In this document: in pieces, positions 33,452 to 42,954 of the stretch
Layout of the letters: each line of letters opens with the position of its first letter
Numbering within the stretch: position 1 is the stretch's first letter
Program-made: the position numbers and the translations under genes
The notes under the pieces: model-generated
The model's database searches: none
What the model was told of the DNA's origin: nothing
Seen by the model: the letters and a program-made list of their open reading frames with translations, nothing else
Source: UBA7067 sp051880615
GTDB taxonomy: Bacteria; Bacillota; Clostridia; Oscillospirales; Acutalibacteraceae
Direction of reading: 5' to 3'
DNA: 64,000 nucleotides
Assembly: GCA_051880615.1 (NCBI GenBank)
Contig: JBJEOH010000059.1
Span: forward strand, 1 to 64,000

Positions 33452-34459
33452 TTAATTTGGCGTAATCTTTATCTTATCAGGTTTTATTTCAGGATTCTGA
33501 ATTATATCTACATTATAGCCCAGCTCTTTTAAAAGCATAATATTAGCTCTTTTCTGACCCAAAGCCTTTGAGATATACGAGGGATTAACCTCAATTTTAT
33601 ACGACTTTTTGTCTGTTGAGTTGTCGCAATTTTTGACAAAATCGAGAAAATGATTTACAAAACGCTTGCTTTCGCAAAGCTCACGAAACGCAGGATGATA
33701 AGGCCCTGCGATATAATCTTTTTTAAGCGACGCACTGTCGTGAAGTCCAAGGCGTATTACCCTGATATTCATATTATCAAAAAAATCAAGCAGCCTTGCG
33801 CAAAGCTCCACCGCCTGTTCAAGCGACTGCGGCAGATACCTTGAGGTTAAGCAAAGCACCGCAAGCTCGGTATCCTTTAAAACTATGGTAGGATATATCC
33901 GCATTGTGTCAGGCTGAAGAAGTGACAGCTGCTGTGCGGTAAATATATCCTTATCATCGTCGCTTTTATACAGCCCCGTCATCATCTGAAGTCCCAGAGA
34001 AAAGCCGTTTTCTTTAATCAGCCTTGAAGCTTTCTCAACATCCAGTGCGGTATGACCTCTCTTGTTAGCCTCAAGCACCTCATCAACCATACTTTGTGCG
34101 CCAAGCTCAATTGAGGTAACGCCGTATTTTTTCAGGGTATCGAGTATATCCTGATTTATATAATCGGGTCTGGTGGAAATCCTTATGCCCTTGAACAGAC
34201 CCTTTGAAACATATTCATATGCAGTGCTTAAGAGCATCTCCATATATTCGGGTTCAATGCCCGTAAAGCTGCCGCCGAAGAATGCAATCTCAGATTCATC
34301 ATAGTAGCCGCGTGAATGTAAAGCAGTTTCGACTGCCGATATAACATCATCTTTGGTTACTTTCTTATTACACCCTGTTATTTCGTTCTGATTGCAAAAG
34401 CTGCACTGATTAGGACAGCCGTTATGCGGCACAAAAATTGCTACATTTGAGCGCTTCAA
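33452..34459 (-). CDS. Radical SAM protein (Elp3/oxygen-independent coproporphyrinogen oxidase-like)
   Basis: The 335-aa protein begins MKRSNVAIFVPHNGCPNQCSFCNQ; the three cysteines of CPNQCSFC hold the radical SAM 4Fe-4S cluster, and AFFGGSFTGI is the SAM-binding GGE-like segment. The Elp3-type TIM barrel continues to the C-terminus with a short extension but no acetyltransferase domain. It is often found between rnc and smc in Clostridia; its substrate is unknown. The TTG start overlaps the rnc stop (TTGA). Confidence 0.9.
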   Translation of the reverse strand: MKRSNVAIFVPHNGCPNQCSFCNQNEITGCNKKVTKDDVISAVETALHSRGYYDESEIAFFGGSFTGIEPEYMEMLLSTAYEYVSKGLFKGIRISTRPDYINQDILDTLKKYGVTSIELGAQSMVDEVLEANKRGHTALDVEKASRLIKENGFSLGLQMMTGLYKSDDDKDIFTAQQLSLLQPDTMRIYPTIVLKDTELAVLCLTSRYLPQSLEQAVELCARLLDFFDNMNIRVIRLGLHDSASLKKDYIAGPYHPAFRELCESKRFVNHFLDFVKNCDNSTDKKSYKIEVNPSYISKALGQKRANIMLLKELGYNVDIIQNPEIKPDKIKITPN

Positions 34460-35139
34460 TATCCCATCAGCTCCAGTGCTTCTCTTGCTGCCTGCTGCTC
34501 AGCTTCCTTTTTACTTCTGCCGCCGCCTTTGCCGACAACATTGCTGTTTAAGTGAACCTCAACAGTAAAATGCTTGTCGTGGTCGGGACCTGACTCTCCC
34601 GTAAGAACATACGAGATTTTTTCCTCGGGATTCTTCTGAACAATCTCCTGAAGCTTTGTTTTGTAATCAACAAAATTATGTGTTCTGTGATTCTTTATAT
34701 CGTCAACAACGAAACGGAGGACAAATTTTCTTGCACATTCCATTCCGCCGTCAAGGTAAATAGCAGCTATGACAGATTCAAAAGCGTCGGCTAAAATTGA
34801 CGGACGGTTTCTGCCGCCGTTTTTAGACTCACCGCGGCTTAGCAGAAGGTATTTTCCCAAATTTATTGAACGCGCATAAACGGCAAGCGTTTTTTCACAC
34901 ACAAGCGAAGCGCGAAGTTTAGTAAGCTCACCCTCCGGCAAGTCGGGACAATTTTTGAAAATATAATCGGAAACAATTATACTTAAAACAGAATCACCCA
35001 GAAACTCCTGCCTTTCATTGCACACAACCCCATCCTTGCGCTCATTCGCATAAGAAGAATGTGTAAGAGCTGTTTTTAAGTACTCTATATTCTTGAAATC
35101 ATATTCCAGCGTTTTGCAGAATTGTTCCAATTCAGTCAC
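34456..35139 (-). CDS. rnc: Ribonuclease III
   Basis: RNase III cuts double-stranded RNA in rRNA and mRNA maturation. The 227-aa protein has the nuclease signature NERQEFLGDSVLS, the second acidic cluster LADAFESVIAAIYLDGG, and a C-terminal dsRBD (DYKTKLQEIVQKN to GGRSKKEAEQQAAREALELM). The start is GTG with AAGGA upstream. It directly follows plsX; acpP, which often lies between them, is absent. Confidence 0.97.
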   Translation of the reverse strand: MTELEQFCKTLEYDFKNIEYLKTALTHSSYANERKDGVVCNERQEFLGDSVLSIIVSDYIFKNCPDLPEGELTKLRASLVCEKTLAVYARSINLGKYLLLSRGESKNGGRNRPSILADAFESVIAAIYLDGGMECARKFVLRFVVDDIKNHRTHNFVDYKTKLQEIVQKNPEEKISYVLTGESGPDHDKHFTVEVHLNSNVVGKGGGRSKKEAEQQAAREALELMGY

Positions 35140-35160
35140 CTTAAATCCTTAGAAATTAAA

Positions 35161-36147
35161 TTAAATATTTATATTAGTTGCTATTTCATTTACAACATTA
35201 TTTTTAACAAATTCCACAGTCAAGCCAACCGCGCTTTTTATGGTGCGTGCCTTGGAGCTGCCGTGAGCCTTGAACACAGGCTTGGACACACCGAGTATAG
35301 GCGAGCCGCCGTACTCGTTATAGTCAAACTGCTTTTTCATTTCTTTCATATCAGACAGCACAAGCGCTGCGGCAAGCTTATTTTTGAGGTTTTTTGTAAA
35401 AATGCCTTTAATTTTGCCCATAAGCGCGCCTGCAACACCCTCATACATTTTAAGGATTATATTCCCTGTAAAGCCATCGGCAACAACTACATCACTTTCA
35501 CCCTCGGGCACTCCTCTGCCCTCAACATTGCCGATGAAATTCAGGTTAGAAGCCTTTAACAGCTGATACGCCTCCTGATAAAGCGGTGTGCCCTTATGCT
35601 CCTCAGCTCCGCAGTTTGCAAGTCCGATTCTTGGGTTATCAATTCCGATAACCTTGTTCATATAGATTGAACCCATAAGTCCGAATTGAACAAGCATTTC
35701 GGGTCGACATTCCACATTTGCTCCGCCGTCAATAAGCATTGAACAGCCAGTTAAGGTCGGCAGTACAGGCGCAAATGCAGGGCGCTTAACACCCTTTATT
35801 CTTTTTATTATCATTGTCGCTCCCATAACAAGAGCACCGCTGTTGCCTGCGGATATGAACGCGTCGCCCTCTCCCTTTGATAAAAGGTCAAAGCCGAGCG
35901 CCATTGATGAGTTTTTCTTTGTCTTGATAACTGCCGACGGGTCGTCCTCCATTGTGATTACCTCTTCGGCATTTGCGATTTGCATATCATCAATTTTAAT
36001 ATTATTCTCGGCGGCAACCGAGCGGATTTTACTCTCACTGCCTGTCAGCAGAATATCGACTCCGTACTCATCTTTCGCCATACGCGCACCCTTGATTATT
36101 TCAAGTGGCGCATTGTCGCCGCCAAAAGCGTCAATAATTATCTTCAT
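35161..36147 (-). CDS. plsX: Phosphate acyltransferase PlsX
   Basis: PlsX converts acyl-ACP to acyl-phosphate for phospholipid synthesis. The 328-aa protein starts MKIIIDAFGGDNAPLEIIKGA and has FISAGNSGALVMGA, MLIDGGANVECRPEMLVQF and VVADGFTGNIILKMYEGVA, all family signatures. Usual length. It follows trmFO by 9 nt and precedes rnc by 21 nt, so all three are likely one transcript. Confidence 0.97.
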   Translation of the reverse strand: MKIIIDAFGGDNAPLEIIKGARMAKDEYGVDILLTGSESKIRSVAAENNIKIDDMQIANAEEVITMEDDPSAVIKTKKNSSMALGFDLLSKGEGDAFISAGNSGALVMGATMIIKRIKGVKRPAFAPVLPTLTGCSMLIDGGANVECRPEMLVQFGLMGSIYMNKVIGIDNPRIGLANCGAEEHKGTPLYQEAYQLLKASNLNFIGNVEGRGVPEGESDVVVADGFTGNIILKMYEGVAGALMGKIKGIFTKNLKNKLAAALVLSDMKEMKKQFDYNEYGGSPILGVSKPVFKAHGSSKARTIKSAVGLTVEFVKNNVVNEIATNINI

Positions 36148-36156
36148 ACTAATCTC

Positions 36157-37476
36157 CTATATATCAAGTCCGTTATCAAAGATAAAAGCGCTGAGGCTTT
36201 CAAATGAACGGTTTGCGTATTTTTCAGCTTTGAGCTTTTTGTCCCTGATCTTTTCATCAAGTTCAGGCATTATTCCGAGGTTTGCGCCCATCGGCTGGAA
36301 ACGCTTAACACTCTCATCAGTGATATATCTGCTTAATGCGCCAATCATCGTGTTCTCAGGCAGTGTGACAGTATTCAAGCCTTTGCAAAGTCTTGCGGCA
36401 TTGATACCGGCCATAAGACCCGAGGAGGCGGATTCCATATAACCCTCAACTCCTGTGAGCTGTCCTGCAAAAAACAGGCGGCTGTTGCTTTTACTGCTGT
36501 AGTCGGAGCAAAGCACCCTCGGCGAGTCGATAAAGGTGTTGCGGTGCATAACGCCGTAGCGCACAAAGTCGGCATTTTTAAGAGCAGGAATCATTGAGAA
36601 AACGCGTTTCTGCTCGGGAAATTTCAGGTTAGTCTGAAAGCCTACAAGATTATAGAGTGTGCCGCTTGAATTTTCACGCCGCAGCTGAAGCACCGCCCAA
36701 GGTCTGCGCCCGGTGTTCGGATCAATCAACCCTACAGGCTTCATAGGTCCGAAACGAATGGTGTCTTTACCTCGTTGAGCCATTACCTCAATCGGCATGC
36801 AGCCCTCGTACACCTTCGGATTTGAAACATCAAAATCGTGAACAGGCGCTCTTTCGGCAGAAATAAGCTCCTCTTCAAATCGTTCAAACTCCTCTTTATT
36901 CATCGGACAGTTTATGTAATCGTCCTCGCCGCCCTTATCGTACCTTGAAGCTGTGAAAGCGCATGACATATCAATGCTTTCAGCTGTAACAATCGGCGCA
37001 GCAGCGTCAAAAAAGCTCAATGCTCCGCCGAACATAGCCTTAATTTTTTCGGACAAAGCCTCCGAAGTAAGAGGTCCTGTCGCAACAACCGTAATATCGT
37101 CAAAGCTAAGGTCTGATACCTCAGTATCAACTATTTCGATATTTCCGTTGTTTCTTATCTGCTCGGTGACAAGAGAAGAAAAAATATCTCTGTCAACCGC
37201 TAATGCGCCGCCGGCAGGCACAGTACAGTTGTCGGCACATCTCATCAAGAGAGAATCAAGCATTCTCATCTCTTGCTTAAGCATACCGGCTGCGCTTGCA
37301 AACCGAGCAGCCTTTAATGAATTAGAGCAGACAAGCTCGGCAAAACTGTCAGACTTATGCGCGGGCGACTTTTTATGCGGCTTCATCTCGTAAAGACGAA
37401 CCTTTATACCGCGCTTTGAAATTTGCCAAGCCGCCTCGCATCCTGCAAGACCTGCTCCGATAACATTGACAGTCAT
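36157..37476 (-). CDS. trmFO: tRNA U54 C5-methyltransferase TrmFO (FAD/folate-dependent)
   Basis: TrmFO makes ribothymidine at tRNA position 54 using methylene-tetrahydrofolate and FADH2. The 439-aa protein begins MTVNVIGAGLAGCEAAWQI, a Rossmann GxGxxG FAD site, followed by ELVCSNSLKA, the GCMPIEVMAQRGKDTIRFGP region, and FAGQLTGVEGYMESASSGL. The ATG at 37476 has AGGAG 6 nt upstream; the frame is open 17 codons earlier without support. It follows topA across a 123-nt gap. Confidence 0.96.
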   Translation of the reverse strand: MTVNVIGAGLAGCEAAWQISKRGIKVRLYEMKPHKKSPAHKSDSFAELVCSNSLKAARFASAAGMLKQEMRMLDSLLMRCADNCTVPAGGALAVDRDIFSSLVTEQIRNNGNIEIVDTEVSDLSFDDITVVATGPLTSEALSEKIKAMFGGALSFFDAAAPIVTAESIDMSCAFTASRYDKGGEDDYINCPMNKEEFERFEEELISAERAPVHDFDVSNPKVYEGCMPIEVMAQRGKDTIRFGPMKPVGLIDPNTGRRPWAVLQLRRENSSGTLYNLVGFQTNLKFPEQKRVFSMIPALKNADFVRYGVMHRNTFIDSPRVLCSDYSSKSNSRLFFAGQLTGVEGYMESASSGLMAGINAARLCKGLNTVTLPENTMIGALSRYITDESVKRFQPMGANLGIMPELDEKIRDKKLKAEKYANRSFESLSAFIFDNGLDI

Positions 37477-37599
37477 ATTAAGCTCCTTCCGCTTAATTCG
37501 TAAGAAATACTCTATGCATATTGCCATTATGAAGCACGCAGATGTATTATGTGTACCTCACTCCCTTAATAAGGGTAAAATGCGACGAGCATTTTCAAA

Positions 37600-39684
37600 T
37601 CATTCTTCCTCTATGGTCTTCTGATAACCGCAGCCTTCCTTAGCGCAGAAAAGCGTCGGTTTTTTGCCTTTTTTCTTATATAAAATTTCTCCGCACAGAG
37701 GACATTTTTCGTTTACAGGCTCGTTCCAGGAAACAAAATCACAGTCCGGATAATTACTGCAGCCGTAGAAAATTCTGCCTTTTTTAGTCTTTCGCACGAT
37801 GACATCGCCGTCACACTTCGGACATTTTACGCCTATTTCCTGCACGAATTTCTTGATATTTTTGCACTCAGGATATCCGGGGCAAGCTATGAACTTACCG
37901 TATCTGCCGACCTTAACAACCATTCGTCTGCCGCACAGCTCGCAGATATAGTCAGTTTCATCCTCTTTAAGCTGGATTTTTACTCCCTGCATTTCTTCCT
38001 TTGCTTTTTTGAGAGTCTTATCAAAATCGCCGTAGAAGTTATCTAAAACCTCAACCCATTCTTCCTGTCCCTGTTCAATCTTGTCAAGATCCTGCTCCAT
38101 CTGAGCCGTGAATTTTACATTTACAATTTTCGGGAAACGCTCCTGCATAAGCTTAGTCATAACCTCACCAAGCTCAGTAGGCTTGAAGGTTTTATTTTCT
38201 CTTGTAACATATTCACGCTGAGTAATCGTTGTAATTGTCGGAGCGTAGGTTGACGGTCTGCCTATTCCGTTTTCTTCAAGAGCCTTTATCAGCGAGGCTT
38301 CCGAATAACGCGCAGGCGGCTGAGTGAAGTGCTGAGCCGGGATAAGCTCCTTGAGTTTTAATGGCATATCCTGTTCAAGCGGAGGAAGCTGCTTCTCTTT
38401 TTCCTCCTCAACATCTTTACCCTCAACATACAATGCAGTAAAGCCGTCAAAATCAACAATATATCCCGAAGCCTTGAAAATATAGTCGCCTGCCTCAATT
38501 TCAGCCTGTGTTGTTTTTTGGATACATTCAGCCATCTGACAAGCTGTAAATCGCTCCCAGATAAGCTTATATAGCTTATATTGGTCAGAGGTAAGGCTGG
38601 ATTTCAACCTTTCAGGTTCAAGCGACACCATAGTTGGCCTTATAGCCTCATGTCCGTCCTGTGCATTTGCACGGGATTTGAAAAATCTCGGCTTTGAGGG
38701 CAGATACTTGTCACCCCATCTGCCTCTTATATATTCGGTTACATCATTTATTGCATCGTTTGAAATACGCAGAGAGTCGGTTCTCATATAGGTAATAAGA
38801 CCGATTGCGCCGAGCTCAGGCACTTCAACGCCTTCATAAAGCTCCTGCGCTACCTTCATCGTTCTTCTCGATTGAAAGCCGAGCTTTCTTGAGGCTTCCT
38901 GCTGTAATGTGGATGTGATAAACGGAGGTGCAGGTGATTTTTTGCGCCTGCCATGCTTAACCTTTGAAACCTTATATTCGGCATTTTCAAGCTCTGCTAC
39001 TATTTTATCGGATTGTTCCTTGTTCTCAACCTTGAGTTTACCGTTTTTATCACCGTAAAGAGACGCTGTTAAAATTCTGCGGCTGCCCTTCGGAATAAGC
39101 TTTGCATCGATGCTCCAGTATTCCTCAGGCTTAAAAGCACGAATTTCATTTTCTCTGTCAACGATAATTTTTAACGCAACCGACTGAACACGGCCTGCGG
39201 AAAGTCCTCGTCTGATCTTCTGCGAGAGGAACGGACTGAGCTTATAACCAACAAGGCGGTCAAGAATTCTTCTTGCCTGCTGTGCATTGACAAGATTCTG
39301 GTCGATTGCACGCGGATGGCTCATTCCGTTTTCTATACCTGTTTTTGTGATTTCGTTAAACTCAACTCTGTTCTGATCGTTTGTATCAAGCCCGAGCAGA
39401 TATGCAAGATGCCAAGAAATTGCTTCTCCTTCGCGATCAGGGTCGGTTGCAAGAATAACGCCTTCGCTTTTATCAGCGGCATCTTTAAGCTCCTCAACAA
39501 GCTTTTCCTTGCCCTTTATTACAGCGTATTTCGGCTCAAAACGCTTTTTTATATCAACGCTGAGTCTTGTTGCCGGCAGATCACGCACATGACCCTTTGA
39601 GGCTATTACATTATATCCCTTGCCGAGGTATTTTTTTATTGTCTTTGCCTTTGACGGTGACTCAACTATTACTAATTTTGACAT
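37600..39684 (-). CDS. topA: DNA topoisomerase I
   Basis: TopA relaxes negative supercoils. The 694-aa protein has the TOPRIM domain (KLVIVESPSKAKTIKKYLG; DPDREGEAISWHLA), the catalytic tyrosine in IGLITYMRTDSLRIS (about residue 306) and a C-terminus with three four-cysteine zinc ribbons (CELCGRRM, CPKCDGDVI, CPLCGEILY). The ATG at 39684 has GGAGG 8 nt upstream, located just after the dprA stop. The dprA-topA-trmFO order is conserved in Firmicutes. Confidence 0.97.
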   Translation of the reverse strand: MSKLVIVESPSKAKTIKKYLGKGYNVIASKGHVRDLPATRLSVDIKKRFEPKYAVIKGKEKLVEELKDAADKSEGVILATDPDREGEAISWHLAYLLGLDTNDQNRVEFNEITKTGIENGMSHPRAIDQNLVNAQQARRILDRLVGYKLSPFLSQKIRRGLSAGRVQSVALKIIVDRENEIRAFKPEEYWSIDAKLIPKGSRRILTASLYGDKNGKLKVENKEQSDKIVAELENAEYKVSKVKHGRRKKSPAPPFITSTLQQEASRKLGFQSRRTMKVAQELYEGVEVPELGAIGLITYMRTDSLRISNDAINDVTEYIRGRWGDKYLPSKPRFFKSRANAQDGHEAIRPTMVSLEPERLKSSLTSDQYKLYKLIWERFTACQMAECIQKTTQAEIEAGDYIFKASGYIVDFDGFTALYVEGKDVEEEKEKQLPPLEQDMPLKLKELIPAQHFTQPPARYSEASLIKALEENGIGRPSTYAPTITTITQREYVTRENKTFKPTELGEVMTKLMQERFPKIVNVKFTAQMEQDLDKIEQGQEEWVEVLDNFYGDFDKTLKKAKEEMQGVKIQLKEDETDYICELCGRRMVVKVGRYGKFIACPGYPECKNIKKFVQEIGVKCPKCDGDVIVRKTKKGRIFYGCSNYPDCDFVSWNEPVNEKCPLCGEILYKKKGKKPTLFCAKEGCGYQKTIEEE

Positions 39685-39698
39685 AAGTGAATCCTCCA

Positions 39699-40937
39699 TT
39701 ATTTGCGAATGTATCTGCCGCCGGAAACACCTTCTGCGGCACCAAAAATCTCAAGCTCAGTAAGAGCAGCCATTACAATTTGCGGCGGAATATTAAGCTT
39801 ATCTGCTATTTCATCAATATAGAGCGGCGCATCATCCAAAGCGTTAAAAACAAGTCGTGCATCATCTGATACCCCATCGGGACACTTTGGTGTTTTCGCA
39901 GCCTGATTATTATTCTTCCGATTGGCGAAATCAATATTCAGCGAAGGAGATTCAGCGACATTTGCGGATTTCTGCGTTTTATAAAGAGTTCGCCTGCCTG
40001 CGACAGGAACATCGCTGACTTCGCTTTCATCTGCAACGACTGATTCATGCTCTATTGTAAGGTCGTATCGGTTAGCATATTCTTCAACAATATCCTTATA
40101 CGAGGTTACAGTTATAGCACCCTGCTTAAGAAGTTCATTTGTTCCCTGTACGTGTGCATTTATAAGACTGCCCGGCACTGAGAAAACATCGCGGTTTTGC
40201 TCAAGCGCAAGACGCGCTGTTATAAGCGAGCCGCTTTTCATTCCTGCTTCAATCACAAGAACACCGTTTGACAGTCCCGAAATAATCCTGTTGCGTTGCG
40301 GGAAGGTGTAGCTTGCCGGCGGAAAATCTGGTGGATATTCGGATATAACCGCACCCTTATTAGCGATAAGCTTTCTCATCTGTGCATTCTCTGATAAATA
40401 ATCATAGTTGATACCGCAGCCAAGAACGCAGATTGTAACACCGTCATTTTGAAGCACACCTCTGTGCGATGCACAATCAATTCCAAGCGCTCCGCCGCTG
40501 ACAACTATCGCTCCGCACATTGACAAATCCCTGCCAAAGGTAAACGAATTGCGTATTCCCTCACTCGTTGCAGTTCTTGTTCCGACAACACCGATTGTGA
40601 GTATGTTATCTACATCGGGCATTTTTCCGTAAACATACAGAACACACGGCGGATTTGTAATTTCATAAAGACACCTTGGGTATTTCTCATCTTCGATTGA
40701 CAAAATGCTGTAATTTAATTTTTCGCATTTATTTATTATAGCATATGCTTCATCAAGTGTATAGGTTGAAAAACGATTTATTTGGTTTTGAGTGAAAAAG
40801 CCGGATTCACGGCGCTGTTGCGGAGAAGCCCAATATATCTCTTCAGCAGAGCCGTAAAAATCAAGCATCTCTTTAACCTTATGACAATTATAGCCTATAC
40901 ACTGCTGAAGCCAAACCGAGTAAACAGCTTCGCTCAC
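39699..40937 (-). CDS. dprA: DNA processing protein DprA
   Basis: DprA binds incoming single-stranded DNA and loads RecA. The 412-aa protein has an N-terminal SAM-like region, then the Rossmann fold DprA domain (TIGVVGTRTATSEGIRNS, VVSGGALGIDCASHRG, FPQRNRIISGLSNGVLVIEAG) and a C-terminal winged-helix-like domain (LNIPPQIVMAALTELEIFG). I chose the GTG at 40937, which overlaps the stop of the upstream methylase (GTGA) and has AGGGGGAG before it; the in-frame ATG at 40964 lies inside that gene. Confidence 0.94.
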   Translation of the reverse strand: MSEAVYSVWLQQCIGYNCHKVKEMLDFYGSAEEIYWASPQQRRESGFFTQNQINRFSTYTLDEAYAIINKCEKLNYSILSIEDEKYPRCLYEITNPPCVLYVYGKMPDVDNILTIGVVGTRTATSEGIRNSFTFGRDLSMCGAIVVSGGALGIDCASHRGVLQNDGVTICVLGCGINYDYLSENAQMRKLIANKGAVISEYPPDFPPASYTFPQRNRIISGLSNGVLVIEAGMKSGSLITARLALEQNRDVFSVPGSLINAHVQGTNELLKQGAITVTSYKDIVEEYANRYDLTIEHESVVADESEVSDVPVAGRRTLYKTQKSANVAESPSLNIDFANRKNNNQAAKTPKCPDGVSDDARLVFNALDDAPLYIDEIADKLNIPPQIVMAALTELEIFGAAEGVSGGRYIRK

Positions 40938-41719
40938 TGCACACTCCCCCTTACCATTTCCCACATTGCAACCGAAGCTGCAACAGCGGCATTGAGAGAT
41001 TCAGCATTGCCGTCCATACGGATTGTAATTTTTCCACTGCAAAGCTTTATTGCTTTATCAGAAAGTCCGTTTCCTTCGTTGCCTATCAGCGTACAGCACT
41101 TCTCAGAGAAATCGGCAGACAGAATGTCGGTGCCATCCCTCGGAACAGCTGCGTATGTCCTTACACCGTTATCATTCAGCTTCGAAAGCAGAAGGTAAAA
41201 ATCATCCGCAATATAAAATTTCTGACGAAAAACTGCTCCCATACTTCCCCTTAACACCTTGGGGCTGAAAATATCGCAGCAGTCTTTTGACAAAATTACA
41301 CAATCAATTCCAAACGCCTCTGCGCTCCTAAGAATTGTACCCATATTTTGAGGATCCTGAATACACTCAAGAGCAACAGCCTTATTAAAATGAATACTGT
41401 TTTCGTCCGATTGCGGCACTTCACAAAGCAACATAACCCCCTGCGGAGTCAAGGTTTCAGAAACAGACTTAAAAAGATTGTCCGTAAGAGAGTATCGCTC
41501 GACACTATCGGGAAGCAAAGCAAGAAAATCAGAATATTTATCAGCAGCTGTCGCAGTAAAGAAAGCCGCTCTGATATAAATGCCGCTTCTGAGTGCGTCG
41601 GTGCAAAGACGAACACCCTCACACACAAAGCACCCTTCCTTTTTTCTGAAAGAGGAGCTTGAGTTAAGGCGTGATATGTATTTTATCATTTTATTGTCCT
41701 TGCTGTTAATCTCTCTCAC
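40934..41719 (-). CDS. TrmH family RNA 2'-O-methyltransferase
   Basis: The protein (about 261 aa) has an N-terminal SpoU-substrate-binding domain (IKYISRLNSSSSFRKKEGCFVCEG) and a C-terminal trefoil-knot SPOUT domain with the three SpoU motifs: LECIQDPQNMGTILRSAEAFG, CTLIGNEGNGLSDKAI and IRMDGNAESLNAAVAASVAMWE. It methylates a ribose in rRNA or tRNA; the site is unknown. The start is uncertain: I favour the GTG at 41719, but the in-frame ATG at 41743 and one ten codons downstream are possible. Its stop overlaps the dprA start. Confidence 0.88.
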   Translation of the reverse strand: MREINSKDNKMIKYISRLNSSSSFRKKEGCFVCEGVRLCTDALRSGIYIRAAFFTATAADKYSDFLALLPDSVERYSLTDNLFKSVSETLTPQGVMLLCEVPQSDENSIHFNKAVALECIQDPQNMGTILRSAEAFGIDCVILSKDCCDIFSPKVLRGSMGAVFRQKFYIADDFYLLLSKLNDNGVRTYAAVPRDGTDILSADFSEKCCTLIGNEGNGLSDKAIKLCSGKITIRMDGNAESLNAAVAASVAMWEMVRGSVQ

Positions 41720-41755
41720 GGTTATCACCAAACAATCTAACATTATGCGAAAAGA

Positions 41756-41778
41756 GCGTTTGGGGATTCCCCAAACGC
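41756..41778 (-). terminator. Terminator of the infC-rpmI-rplT operon
   Basis: GCGTTTGGGG and CCCCAAACGC form a perfect 10-bp stem over a 3-nt loop, followed on the minus strand by TCTTTTC, 14 nt after the rplT stop. Confidence 0.8.
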
Positions 41779-41791
41779 AGCTTTAGCTTTT

Positions 41792-42145
41792 TTATTGGGC
41801 GTTTTTAGCCTGCTCAACAAGCTTTGTAAATGCAGCCGGATCTGAAATTGCAATCTCGGAAAGCATTTTTCTGTTAAGAGTTACGCCTGCTTTTTTGAGG
41901 CCGTTCATAAATGTAGAGTAGTTTGTATCATTCAAACGGCAAGCAGCAGAAATACGGGTGATCCAGAGTCTTCTGAAATCTCTCTTCTTCTGCTTACGGC
42001 CGATATAAGCGTAGTTACCGCTCTTCATTACAGCCTGCTTAGCCATCTTAAAGTGCTTACTCTTGGCACCCCAATAACCCTTGGCAAGCTTTAAAGTCTT
42101 TTTTCTTCTTTTGCGAGTCATCATCGCACCTTTTATACGAGCCAT
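41792..42145 (-). CDS. rplT: Large ribosomal subunit protein bL20
   Basis: The 117-aa protein starts MARIKGAMMTRKRRKKTLKLAKGYWGAKS and holds WITRISAACRLNDTNYSTFM, both typical for bL20. bL20 assembles early on 23S rRNA and, in Firmicutes, represses its own operon by binding the infC leader. The basic N-terminal half and globular C-terminal half are complete. It is the last gene of infC-rpmI-rplT and is followed by a strong terminator. Confidence 0.98.
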   Translation of the reverse strand: MARIKGAMMTRKRRKKTLKLAKGYWGAKSKHFKMAKQAVMKSGNYAYIGRKQKKRDFRRLWITRISAACRLNDTNYSTFMNGLKKAGVTLNRKMLSEIAISDPAAFTKLVEQAKNAQ

Positions 42146-42181
42146 TATATATTACCTCCGTTGTATACTTGTTTGCAGTGA

Positions 42182-42379
42182 TTATTTATAAGGAATAAGT
42201 CTTTTGATCTGTGCTGTGTTTGTCTTGTCAGTAACAGTAGTCTGTCTTAAACCTCTTTTACGCTTGGTGGTCTTTTTGTTAAGGATGTGGCTCTTGTTAG
42301 CGTGAGCACGGATAACCTTACCATTTTTTGAAAGCTTAAAGCGCTTTTTTGCACCACTGTGTGTTTTAATCTTCGGCAT
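42182..42379 (-). CDS. rpmI: Large ribosomal subunit protein bL35
   Basis: The 65-aa protein MPKIKTHSGAKKRFKLSKNG ending RQTTVTDKTNTAQIKRLIPYK is a complete bL35. It lies 21 nt after infC and 36 nt before rplT, the standard order. Confidence 0.98.
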   Translation of the reverse strand: MPKIKTHSGAKKRFKLSKNGKVIRAHANKSHILNKKTTKRKRGLRQTTVTDKTNTAQIKRLIPYK

Positions 42380-42400
42380 TTGTATTTCCTCCTTGAAATT

Positions 42401-42919
42401 TTACTTAAGCGGCTTTGGAGCAAGGAACATAATCATACTGCGTCCTTCGAGCTTTGCTGGCTTTTCGATATTTGCAACATCATCACAGCTTTCGGCAAAT
42501 CTTTTCATAATTTCAGTACCGATTTCAGGATGACCCATTTCACGACCTCTGAAGCGGATAGAAACCTTAACTTTATTGCCGGCTGCAATAAACTTTTTGG
42601 CATGGGAAAGCTTAGTGTTGAAATCGTGTGTGTCTATATTAAGGGACAAACGAATTTCCTTGATATCGATAACTCTCTGATTCTTTTTTGCTTCCTTTTC
42701 TCGTTTTGCCTGTTCAAAACGATACTTGCCGTAATCCATAATTTTGCATACAGGCGGCTTTGCCTGCGGCGCAATCTTAACCAAATCAAGATTCTGCTCC
42801 GCTGCCAGGTTTAAAGCGTTATTAAGCGCCATAATGCCAAGCTGGGTACCGTCAGAATTGATTACTCTCAATTCTTTGTCTCGAATTTCCTCATTAATCT
42901 GAAGTTCCTGTTTGCTAAT
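42401..42919 (-). CDS. infC: Translation initiation factor IF-3 with AUU start
   Basis: IF-3 keeps the 30S subunit free and checks initiation codons. The 172-aa protein begins ISKQELQINEEIRDKELRVI (first residue read as Met) and contains VKIAPQAKPPVCKIMDYGKYRFEQ, KEIRLSLNIDTHDFNTKL and VKVSIRFRGREMGHPEIG. No ATG, GTG or well-spaced TTG lies at the right place. GGAGG stands 9 nt before an ATT at 42919, so I infer the rare AUU start known for infC, which lets IF-3 lower its own translation. The frame stays open upstream without family similarity. Confidence 0.93.
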   Translation of the reverse strand: MSKQELQINEEIRDKELRVINSDGTQLGIMALNNALNLAAEQNLDLVKIAPQAKPPVCKIMDYGKYRFEQAKREKEAKKNQRVIDIKEIRLSLNIDTHDFNTKLSHAKKFIAAGNKVKVSIRFRGREMGHPEIGTEIMKRFAESCDDVANIEKPAKLEGRSMIMFLAPKPLK

Positions 42920-42954
42920 TGTCAAGCACCTCCAAAATGCACATTTAAAAGCAT

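Noticed and set aside
35843..36442. 199-codon plus-strand frame across the plsX-trmFO junction
   Set aside because: Antisense to two clear genes and low-complexity Ser/Ile/Leu-rich, as expected for a shadow frame.
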